A DNA stretch of 64,000 nt, taken from Artemisia argyi (taxonomy: Eukaryota; Streptophyta; Magnoliopsida; Asterales; Asteraceae). Under the pieces are notes generated by a model. It saw nothing but the letters and a program-made list of their open reading frames with translations. It was not told the origin of the DNA and did not search any database. Positions 12,901 to 22,640 of this stretch are shown here, in pieces (position 1 is the first letter of the stretch; every line of letters begins with the position of its first letter). The translations under genes were made by a program, and so were the position numbers. The DNA lies in the NCBI GenBank assembly GCA_030686995.1, contig CM060696.1:116644449-116708448 (forward strand), in the 5' to 3' direction.

Positions 12901-13424
12901 GGCTACTATTGGATTGTATTGTTTATTGATTAGGCCTGGGGTAAATATACTAATATCTACACCTCATACCTTATACACTAACCTTATGCTTTAACCATCT
13001 ATCCTACCCTTTATCCTTGTGCTTCTTATGATTCTCTTGACTCTATTTATTGTATCTCATTCATATCATTTCTCTGTTTTGTTTTTTTATCTATACATAT
13101 CTGTTCACTGTGCTTTGTAAGCTCAGCCGCATTTCTTTTCTCATGCGGCAGGTTTAGTAGGAAGCTGGGTATTGGATTGAAGAGTTTGTTTGCTTTTGGG
13201 CTTAGAAGACTTCACCCTGTTAGATACTTGATGGACTTACAGATGTTTAGAAGTGGTTATTTTGGGATTAGTATTATTGTTGCCCCTTTTGTCCCTAGTA
13301 CTTTGATTAGTTTTCTTTTGTTATCTTTGTAAGTTTTGTATTAGTATTGTATCTCTGTTTCACTTGTATTCTGATTTGACTCCATAATGTTACACTTTAT
13401 CCCTTCTCGGGTTGGGGTGTTACA
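9949..13424. mobile_element. Solo LTR (3,476 bp) nested in reverse transcriptase
   Basis: The insert starts TGTAAAACCCG and ends GGGTGTTACA, so it has the TG...CA ends and short terminal inverted repeat of an LTR. It is flanked by a perfect 5-bp target duplication, ATGAC (9944-9948 and 13425-13429). Removing the insert and one duplication restores the Asp-Asp codons of the host RT. Inside I see no gag or pol homology, which indicates a lone LTR left after recombination. Its length fits Tekay-type chromovirus LTRs (inference). It contains a TTAGGG triplet repeat near 10940 and many short open frames without homology. Confidence 0.85.
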
Positions 13425-15778
13425 ATGACATACTTGTTTATAGTACCAACGAAGAAGAACACCTCGAGCACTTGCAGTATGTTTTGGAAGCTTTGCAAAA
13501 AAATGATTTTTATGCAAAACCTTCCAAATGCACATTTGCTGCCACCTTCTTATCATTCCTGGGTCACATTATTTCTAATTAAGGGGTCGCACCAGAACAA
13601 GACAAAGTTGATGCCATACAATCCTGGCCAAAGCCTACTTCCATGACCACGCTGCGTGCATTTTTAGGGCTTACGAATTATTATCGGCGTTTTGTACGAG
13701 ACTTTGCAAAGATTGCCACTCCTCTCACTGATTTATTAAGATCTAAGGAATTCACTTGGTCTGACCAAGCTCACTCAGCCTTTCTTGCTCTTAAACAGAA
13801 GATGGAACACTTGGTAACATTAGCTTTGCCAAATTTCAATGCAGAATTTGACGTCACAACCGACGCCTCCGGAACCGCGATTGGTGCCGTCTTATCACAA
13901 AACAATCGTCCCATTGCATTCTTTAGTAAGAAACTATGTCCCACAATGCAAGCTCAATCAACATATACTAAAGAACTTTATGCAATCACGGAGGCAGTAA
14001 AAAAATGGAGACAATATTTGTTGGGTCATCGGTTTCGTATCTTCACCGATCACCATAGCTTGAAGCACATTTTAACCCAAGCAATCCAAACTCCGGAGCA
14101 ACAGAAATGGCTTACTAAGCTTATGGGTTACGATTTTGAAGTCCATTTTAAGCCGGGAAAAGAGAATGTGGTTGCCGACGCATTAAGCCGTGTTAATTCC
14201 TCCATTATGTTAGCTATCTCCACACCCCAAGCAACATGGCTCAATGAGATAAAGAACTATTTTGCAACCCATATTGATGGACAGAAGCTGATCAGCTCAA
14301 TTGTTGAAGACAAAGAAACTTTTCCACACCATGAAGTTCGCAATGGGTTAGTTTTTGTTCACAACCGGTTACTTATGCCTCCTCTTACCGATGTGAAAAA
14401 TAAACTTTTGGCAGAATTCCATGCATCACCACTCGGAGGCCACAGCGGTGTTACCGCAACAACAAAACGTTTAGCTGCTGACTTTTATTGGCTTGGTCTA
14501 AAGAAAGATGTGGCAATTCATTCGAAACTGTACCATTTGCCAAACAACCAAACCACCAAACCACAAACCGTATGGCCTTTTACAACCTTTGCCGATTCCC
14601 GAAGGTCCATGGTTGGACATTTCAATGGATTTCATCACAAGCTTACCTCAATCAAAAGGAAAAGTAACTATATGGGTTATCGTGGATCGTTTTTCAAAGT
14701 TTGCTCATTTTATTGCTCTTCCACGAGGCTATACCGCCGCCTCACTTGCAACCACGTTTTTGAAAGAAATTTATAGGTTGCATGGATTACCCAACTCAAT
14801 TGTTTCTGATCGCGATCCGTTATTTTTAAGTAATTTTTGGAAGGAATTATTCAAGTAGTTGAAGACAAAGCTCTTACATTCAAGCGCTTACCATCCCCAA
14901 ACCGATGGGCAAACCGAAGTGGTCAACCGTTGTTTGGAGAATTATCTTAGAGCCTACGTTTTCAACGAACCAAGAAACTGGGAAAGGTACCTATATCTTG
15001 CTGAATTTTCGTACAACACTTCGCACCATTCCACAATTGATATGACGCCATTTAAAGCCCTCTACGGACACGATGTTAAAACAATTCATGAGTACACAAG
15101 CGGAAGTGCGGAACATCTACCACTGCTTCAATCGATCAAACGCTGGTTGAACACGCACGTTTAATCGGTGTCTTGAAAAAGGCGATAGCGAAATCACATG
15201 AACGAATGATCAAACAGGCCAATAAGAAGAGAAGTGATAAAGAATTTGCAGTCGGAGATCTTGTTTATCTTAAACTACAACCGTATCGTCAACACTCGGT
15301 TGTAGCTCGTCGTTACCGGAAGCTATCAAAGCGTTACTATGGTCCTTACAAAGTATTGGAGCGCATCGGAAAAGTCGCTTATCGTTTGGACCTACCAACC
15401 GGATCTCGCATTCACCCGGTGTTTCATGTTTCACTCCTTAAGCAAAGCTATGAGACAACCACAGCATTGGAAGCGTTAGATTGGAAAGACAACAGTGTCC
15501 CTGATTATCTTCCACAAGAAGTCTTACAATCACGAGTGAATCATTCGGGTAAAGATGAGTTTTTGATCAAATGGGAATCGAAACCGATAGAGGAAGCAAC
15601 GTGGGAATCCAAGGAAAAGATGGCACTCGATTATCCATTTTTTCAGCTCGACATTGAGGACAATGTCGTTTCTCAAGGGGAGGGTGATGATGCAGGCCAG
15701 GACCCCCCAGTAGCAGCCCACCTGGCTAACTCACGACCCAAACGAGTATCCACCAGGCCCATTCGCTATGAAGATTAG
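13425..15778 (+). pseudogene. Chromovirus RT-RNase H-integrase-chromodomain, second part
   Basis: It continues the reverse transcriptase directly after the nested insert. RT thumb and connection (FLGLTNYYRRFVRDFAKIA), RNase H (DVTTDASGTAIGAVLSQ, FTDHHSLKHIL), integrase zinc-binding region (GGHSGVTATTKRL; CTICQ), integrase core (WLDISMDFI, SDRDPLF, HPQTDGQTEVVNR) and a C-terminal chromodomain (LIKWESKPIEEATWE, 15563-15607) follow in order. The chromodomain puts it among chromoviruses, which can target heterochromatin. Breaks: TAA at 13580-13582, frameshift near 14515, TAG at 14856-14858, frameshift near 15165. The frame ends at TAG 15776-15778. Confidence 0.9.
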
Positions 15779-15822
15779 GAAGCCCAGTTGAAGAAGTCAA
15801 AATATCCGTTGTTTTGTTTGTT

Positions 15823-16061
15823 ATTTTCATTGTTGATCAAATTCTGCATGTTTCCATTGTTTACTCCATGATTGAGATCATGGCTGATTTTTAGGCTAGT
15901 CTTTTACTGCACTTCTTCCTTTCATGTACTAGTATTTAAGTTGATCTTTGGTTGAAGAAAATATATCAGAAAATTGCTCCAAACTTTCAAACTTTCTTCG
16001 TTAATTATTTCCAGGTTCTACATTTTTATAATTCTTGTTTAAGTATAAGAAAACTCCATCA
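15823..16061 (+). repeat. 3' LTR, apparently truncated on its left
   Basis: Matches 7159-7396 with one extra A. The left part present upstream of 7159 is missing: only about 45 bp separate the pol stop codon from this match, and the join after TGTTTGTTA is where the relative at 1379 continues differently. An internal deletion of the 3' LTR is the simplest reading. Confidence 0.75.
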
Positions 16062-16369
16062 GCATCTCAAGTTGAAAACTGTGATGGCTCGATCGATTAA
16101 TTATACCCCATGCATGCATTTTAAAATACCTTCGATTACTTGAGGAAATATTTCTTAAGTTTATTATGGCTTAAATCTAATTGACTTATAAAACCTGAGA
16201 AAACAATTGAAAAAAAGATCTTTAATTCAGAACAAGTTAGTGTCTAATGGTGCTTTGTGGTCCACTGGGTGAAGCTTATTAAGTTAAGCGAGCCTATGTG
16301 AGAGTAGTACCGGGTTGAGTGACTAACCGGGAAGTCTTCACTTGGGGACCACAAGCTCTAATGATATCA

Positions 16370-16590
16370 ACCAACTGCCTAGTGCAGTTGGCCACCAGCT
16401 ACCTTAGAAGCCTGGGCCCAACCATGTGATGTCTTGATCCAACAAAGGACGCGTGTTCGATTCTGTTCCGCAGCATGGTTGGGTATTGGGTGGAGGTATT
16501 TCACAGGCATCAAACATTTGCTGGGTAGGGTTGATGGGTACCATTAAGGTACACAGGGTTGAGGTGTCCCTGCCAATCTACACTTTTTGA
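16370..16590 (+). repeat. tRNA-derived SINE-like repeat
   Basis: Contains an A-box-like TGGCCACCAGCTACC near 16389 and a B-box GTTCGATTC at 16455-16463, the two internal RNA polymerase III promoter boxes, at about 65 bp spacing. It does not fold as a normal tRNA and continues for over 100 bp downstream, as a SINE body would. The upstream 16270-16370 may belong to another repeat. Target duplication and tail not identified. Confidence 0.45.
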
Positions 16591-17113
16591 TCCAAGTTAG
16601 TGTCTAAAATTTTGTGGCATTAGCTTATTGTATACTTGTTGTAAAATGTAAGTCTAGTTGTTGCAAATAGTGGAATAACGACTCGTGTGTTGCGGTTAAG
16701 GAACTTACCCAACATAAATTTTTACTGTATTTATTAAAGCTTGAAATTATGACCTTTTTGTAAAGTGAGATAAATTATATGGACTAGTTATGTAATATTT
16801 TGTAACACCATCAATCCCTAAATTTAACTCACAGACCGTTTCTGAAATCGGTAGGTAAATAAAAGGACTATTTATGCTTATTTTCATTACACAAAACCTA
16901 AGAACTGTTTTCGTAGTCGCATGTAACGGCAAGGACGAATTTTGTAATTTGGCAAGGATTGTTTCTAAAATACAACTAAACTGGAGGGACTATTTTAGTC
17001 ACTTATAAATGTGAGATTATTGTAGATGAATTGTAAATCCCACTTTCACACAAGGGTTAATATAAGAAGAATTACAATATACATATCTTGAGTTAAAATA
17101 TAGAGTTGAGTTA

Positions 17114-17344
17114 ATTACTTAAATGGTCCTTAAGGTTATCGGGTTTCACATATATTATCCTTTTCTTTTTTCTTTTTTTTGGCAAGTCATGTCCTTGTGG
17201 TATGCAAAAATTACGGGTCCTATCCAATTTACTAACGACGTTTAAAGGTCATTAAAAAGAGACTAACGTGATATAGATGCATAACATGAGGGCCTAAGAT
17301 TGTATATGTGAAACCCGATAAACCTTAAGGACCATTTAAGTAAT
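17114..17344. mobile_element. MITE, about 230 bp, long terminal inverted repeats
   Basis: The left end ATTACTTAAATGGTCCTTAA, continuing through CGGGTTTCACATAT, is repeated in inverted form at the right end (ATGTGAAACCCGATAAACCTT, then GGACCATTTAAGTAAT). Arms are about 40 bp with few differences. No coding capacity. Target duplication unclear, so superfamily not assigned. Confidence 0.75.
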
Positions 17345-17403
17345 ACTCTTTTAAAAAAAATAAGCTTTTTTTAATTTTATTATACTTGGGCTTATATGCT
17401 AAC

Positions 17404-17745
17404 CGAATTTTTTTTAATACGTTTTTTTTTATGACTTTATACGTTTTCGTCCGGTTTTCTATTACACGTTTTCATTCCTTTTTATACGCTTTTATATTAA
17501 TTTTGTACGTTTTTATACGTTTTTGTCCGTTTTATACGTCTTTATACATTTTCATCCGTTTTATACGTTTTCATCCGCTTTTTATACGTTTTCGTCCGTT
17601 TTTTATAAGTTTTCATTCAATTATATACATTGTATATGTATTTATACGATTTTGGTACTTTTTCATCCGTTTTTATACGTTTTCGTTCGTTTTTGTACAT
17701 TTCTTTTAAGTTTTATACGATTTTTTGAACGTTTTAATACATTTT
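17404..17745. repeat. Degenerate minisatellite around TATACGTTTTCGTCCGTT
   Basis: Roughly fifteen or more imperfect copies of a 13-20 bp unit built on TTTTATACGTTTTC(G/A)TCCG. Base changes between units are mostly C/T and A/G. Open frames here are artefacts of the repeat. It lies about 225 bp beyond the stop codon of the polygalacturonase gene. Confidence 0.85.
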
Positions 17746-17969
17746 CATCGTGTCAACTTTAGAAGTTGCACTGTATTGAAGGTTCTATTATAGCAACCAA
17801 ACCAGTTAAATGTGCATTTTATTAGAAGCCCGACGCTTGTGAAACCAATAAAATTTGGTGTATAGACGCCTTAAGTTTTGATTTTTGCTAACTTTGTTTA
17901 TTCAACGTCACTTTACAATGTAAACTTATAACGCTAAAACAACATGCATATTGTAACTTAGACAAAAGT

Positions 17970-20398
17970 TTACAAGACTTTCTTTCTTGTAGTGAAAGAA
18001 CAAGTCTTGAGCTTAACCTTATCAATCGGGATCGGACTCAATGGATACTTACACTCAATCGACCCTTTATCCTTCAAAATGTCACAGGGTTGAGGTGTTA
18101 CATTACTTGACACACCATATATATTCGTACAATTCCACTGCAACCGTTTCGGCCTAGCACTCAACCCAATAGTAATATTTGAAAGACAAAATCCTGTAAA
18201 CGGGTCGCCATCAATCCCACCCATATTACCAGCCATCTTAACATCTTTAGCAACCACATTTTTATAATTAATCCGATCAACTTTCGGAAGTGCATTTGGG
18301 TCATAGCCCGAATCTGGGTGCTGCCCATATGACCCGGTAGTCCAGAAAACATACTTCATTGTTTGTAGATTCATTCGGTTCACAAATATGTCTTTAACGT
18401 AGCCTCCCCTTCCTGGGGCTGTTTTAATTCTGATGGCAGATTGAGAGTTTATAGCTGTGATATCTTCGGCTCTAATGTTTTTTATACCACCGGACATTTC
18501 ACTTCCTAATGCAATCACTGCGCTATCGGGTGAAATGCAAGTGAGTCTTCTTATGATCATATGTTGTGTTGGCAAGCCGAATCTTATCCCATATTGATCC
18601 CATCCACTTTTCACTGCTATACAATCGTCTCCAGATACTATGAAAACATCCTGAATTTTTACATTTCTACAAGAATCTGCAAAACACAATATACTCTTTA
18701 TTCTTTGATCACTTTAACATTATAGATGGTAAGATAGACGGGTTATAAATGGTCCTAAAAGATCGGAAAAGAGTTCTAAAGTGACTAAGTTTTGTCCATT
18801 TAACTATTTAAGGCCAAAGTTGCCACCTTCTTTGTAACTTTTAAAGTGTATATAAGAAATTACACCCGAATGTGGTAATCTAATTCAAACCTGGATCGAT
18901 TCCATCTGTATTAGGAGAATCTATGGGTGCACGAATAGTTAGATCTTGCATTATTATATCACTGCAAATACATTGCAACACTGTATCAGTTTTTATATCA
19001 AAAGGATCTAAAACAAAAAAATAGTATATATATGATCAATTAAATTCTTTCGGAGTGATGGACCAACCTGCTATAAACTGGATGGACAAACCATGAAGGT
19101 GAGTTGATCATAGTGAGATTAGATATCTGGATTTGTGTCGAGTACGTGAGCTCAATGAGGTAGGGTCTTGTGTTTACTAATTTCTTTTGGCGATACTTAG
19201 TCCACCATGATTTACCTTGGCCATCAATCGTGCCATTATCGCCTTTAACATAAGAATAAAGATTTCAAAATACCCATCAGGAAAAATTAATAACAAGAGA
19301 AATGGAATTCTTCTTATGTGATACAGTTATTTCACGTATCGTTTAGTTGTTGTGATTGAAAATCTACCTGTAATAACAACATCAGTAAGGTGTGATCCGC
19401 CAATTAGACTACTAAACCTTGCACCAGGTGCATCTCTTCCTTGACCATAAGAGGGCAATGGTTTAACGAGCGGATACTCTTTCTCATCCTGAGCAAAAAA
19501 TAATTTATTCTTAAGAACATTATGTCCAAGATTAATCTGTAAACCAATGTATTTGGCGGATCATAGTAAAAGGGAATGGGAGATGTTTTAGAGGAAGATC
19601 TAACAAGATTGTTTATTACACCAATATAGGAATTGCTTAATTTTCATCCCTTGTTTTTCATTTATATTGATAAACAATGTAGTTTCTTAGTGGAATCTAG
19701 CATACTATTTCAATTGCACCTGCAAGAAGAATTCTGAGTTTATGATGCGGCATTCTGAGATGTGGTAAAAAAAACTGAGGCCATGTTACCATTTTACTAC
19801 TCGTATATTAAAGATTTAATTATATTAATACGATAGATAAAACAATTTTTGTTCCATAATGACAAAAAATAACGAAATAAGTTACATTTTGGTGTAATCA
19901 ACCCCACAACTCGTATATGCATAAGAACGAACTTATTATACCTGAGAGGCAAGAATAGTAGCACCATGTTGGATGAACATGGTGAAATGACTAGTGAGGT
20001 TAAAGCTACCAGTGAGCCATTTTCCCGGGGGTACGATAAGCTGTGCCCCACCAAGATATGCAAACTGGTTTAGATCCTTAACGGCTGCTCGAAAAACCGC
20101 AGTGTTTGATGTTCTTCCATCACCTTTTCCACCATAGTCTGTCAAAAACGCCGTATGTTTTCTGCAGTTGATTGCAGGGTATCTTATCTTAGATCTGTCC
20201 ATCACATTCCTTTGGCTTTCGACCATGGAAAACTTTATTAATCCGAGCAACAAGAAGCTAGCAACTACATTCTATAAATATAAGGATAAGTTAATTAAAG
20301 TAAAAGTACAAGAGCAATGATACAAAAATAAAAAGGATAAAACTGCAGAAAATTATGATACATACAGTAAAAATTATGGATAGTTTATAGAAAGCCAT
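17970..20398 (-). CDS. Probable polygalacturonase (GH28), six exons
   Basis: Secreted pectin-degrading type enzyme (glycoside hydrolase family 28, right-handed beta-helix) that would act on cell-wall homogalacturonan. Exons on the minus strand: 20398-20366, 20271-19942, 19488-19368, 19242-19068, 18961-18891, 18676-17970, all with GT-AG borders and consistent phases, giving 478 residues. N terminus: hydrophobic signal/anchor segment at about residues 12-25. Conserved motifs: NTDG (about 237-240), SGDDC (about 258-262) and RIK (about 326-328). The usual GHG motif is not present: the position reads CISPDSAVIALGSEMSGG, as in the At3g62110-like clade, so hydrolase activity is uncertain. No stops or frameshifts; looks like a live gene. 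Start chosen as the only ATG giving the signal peptide. Confidence 0.9.
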
Positions 20399-20435
20399 TT
20401 TTGGTTTATGATCAAACAGAGCTAATGGGCGTGAG

Positions 20436-20442
20436 ATTTATA
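20436..20442 (-). promoter_or_regulatory. Possible TATA box of the polygalacturonase gene
   Basis: TATAAAT on the minus strand about 38 bases upstream of the start codon. If used, transcription would start very close to the ATG and the 5' leader would be short. Confidence 0.35.
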
Positions 20443-22640
20443 GGCAAATGTTTTACATGAAGAGAAAAATGGTGATGAATGCAAAAGGATGGTTACGAGT
20501 TTTTGGCAAGTTTGAAGGAAACAGTTGCACAAAAACAAATTATATTACTATGAAAAAGATTGCATGCTGATTTGATTCATTCATAATTTAAAATTATATT
20601 TTTAAATGCTTAATTTTGTACAAATTTATAAAACTAAAGTAACTATTTTAAAAAGGGAAATGGTTACATCTGCATATTACAGTTACATATGATTGTACTT
20701 TACTCGATCACTCCCAAGATTTAATTTTTAATAATTTTGTAGATTCTGTTTCATATTGATTCATCATAAGTGGTTTGATGTGTGTTTTTGACATGTTTGT
20801 GTAAAATATGTGTTAATCTTATGAGCAAAATTGTTGTGGTTAAGCTTTATACTTTTTACTAGATATACAGCTTTCATTAGTTTTAAATTAGCGATTAGTG
20901 TCTGCAATTGCCTAATGAATGTTACTTACTAGAACTTGTTTGTGGTGCGATTTGATTTGTGGTAAATGATGTTCCATGACTTGTTTGGAACAAGCTAGCA
21001 ATAACAGTCATCTTGAATAAAATACTTCGCATTCGTATTTATCAACTATCAAATGGATTCTCTTTCTACACGCACTTTGTGCTTTGTTGCCCCCAAAACA
21101 CTTGCAGGATTCAGGTTCATCACCTTTTTCCCTGATAACTGAATCTGGCAACATTTCAATATGTAAGCCATGGCCGGGTTCTCAAAACTCAAAAGCCAAG
21201 TTTTTCGTTCCAATGTTTTCTTGCTTCATCCTCTTGGTAATAAAATACTTGATTGACTAATGTTGCTTGAACAAGTGAATAAACAAAGGTTTTCATCATA
21301 CTTTTCTGAAAAGCTAAAGCCAGTGCATAGTAAAAAAAACTCATCAGACAAATTTTACTTTAGTGTGTAGTTGATATCAATATTTAGTTATTTACATTAT
21401 GTTCTTATCAGGGTTTGATGATCACATTTTTACATTTTTAAGACTTAGAACTCATTAAATTTATGTTACATTTTAGATGGGTTCTTTAACTATCTCAAAA
21501 CTCATAGAGAAACACTAACCCATAATCAAACCAATTTTCTGAAAAAAGATTGTACCAACTTTTGGTGACTCACTCTTATTGAATCAATTAGGTTTTTAGT
21601 TAACCTGGGGAGTTAAAAAGTAAGAAACAGGCCGAGAAGAACAGAGGAGATTGAGAAAACTATTGCTACATCACCAGCCACTATTGTAGGACCAAGACAG
21701 TGCCCTGCTTCAGTAGCCGAGGCCGTTGCATTACAAGACATGATTGGTAAATACCCTGAAGAGCCCGGTTCTGAGAACTCTGACCAGTTTACGGGTGGTA
21801 CTGGTTTTAAAACAACAGCTTATCTACAAGAAACATACTTATTGTCGAGGGATCAGATTGTAGATGAAGATGGTTGAAAAAAAAGTTAAAAGGCATACTA
21901 TTTAATTCAAGAAACTAAGCAAGCAAAATACTTTTTGTTTGCTGCAAATAATGGGTAGCCTTCCAGGCAAAAGTAGGAAATTCCAAAGTGTGTATACTAA
22001 TTGATGATAAACTTGAGTTAATCAAAGTACAAAGATAAAACCCACTTGATGAAACTCGAACACTTCGACTCAATCCTATGTGTCACCGGACTGAACATGA
22101 CTCACTTGATCATATTACCATGTAGGCAATATTTTTTGGCAAATCTAATAAAATAAAATTAATTTCATTGAAGACCAGCAATTGTTGAAAACAAACACTC
22201 ATAAAGAGCTAAAAGCATAACCTTCTTATTCAAATGAACACACTTGAAAGACACGGACTGCGAAAATGGAAAAATGATCTACTTGAGCAGAATCCACACC
22301 AACATCTGGTTGTGGTGTTTGCTTGAAAGTTAAAACTGGAAAGAAACATGAGTAGCTATGACCAAACACACAAAAAGGAGAAGAAAAAAAACACTAATAA
22401 TCACGTAACCTTTTGTATGCTACCTATATGATCCGTTAAGGATAACATAAAACCAACACTGAGCTATTTTTACTTCTGATTGAACTTGAAACAACTCCAT
22501 ATACTCCAAACATGTATAGATTTGCAGAATTACATAAAAGGCCTTAAGTTGATTTCTTTACCATCTAATAGACGAGTCTGTAAAGCTACGAAACAACAAA
22601 TGTTATACATCTTTCCTTGGCTTCCCGGCTGATTACATCC
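20443..22640. other. Intergenic between the two minus-strand genes
   Basis: Mostly unique AT-rich DNA: upstream region of the polygalacturonase gene, then 3' flank of the PPPDE gene (downstream of 22641 on its strand). A single open block at about 21610-21878 (plus) is the only coding-like stretch and is listed separately. Confidence 0.5.
21621..21878 (+). other. Unidentified open block without ATG
   Basis: An open frame of about 85 codons ending at TGA (21876-21878), with no ATG at its left end. It has an acidic, protein-like composition, including GPRQCPASVAEAVALQDM and QFTGGTGFKTTAYLQ. It is less AT-rich than its surroundings. It could be a last exon or a gene relic; I do not recognise the family and found no partner exons. 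Confidence 0.3.

Larger units (their letters stand above)
6961..16061 (+). mobile_element. Ty3/gypsy chromovirus with nested solo LTR
   Basis: LTR retrotransposon in plus orientation. Order: 5' LTR, gag, protease, reverse transcriptase, RNase H, integrase, C-terminal chromodomain, 3' LTR. Without the nested 3,476-bp insertion it is about 5.6 kb with short LTRs, consistent with Reina-type chromoviruses (inference). Bases 7159-7396 and 15823-16061 are identical apart from one inserted A, and both end in CTCCATCA. The LTR left part is unclear: 6961 is my estimate for the 5' LTR start, and the 3' LTR appears to lack its left part. No target duplication was found. The reading frame is broken many times, so the copy is not autonomous. 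Confidence 0.85.

Noticed and set aside
16389..16463. tRNA gene
   Set aside because: A and B boxes are present but no cloverleaf with acceptor pairing could be made; SINE-like instead.
17386..17762. Membrane-protein-like ORFs rich in Phe, Arg, Tyr
   Set aside because: Created by the minisatellite; both frames give repetitive nonsense.
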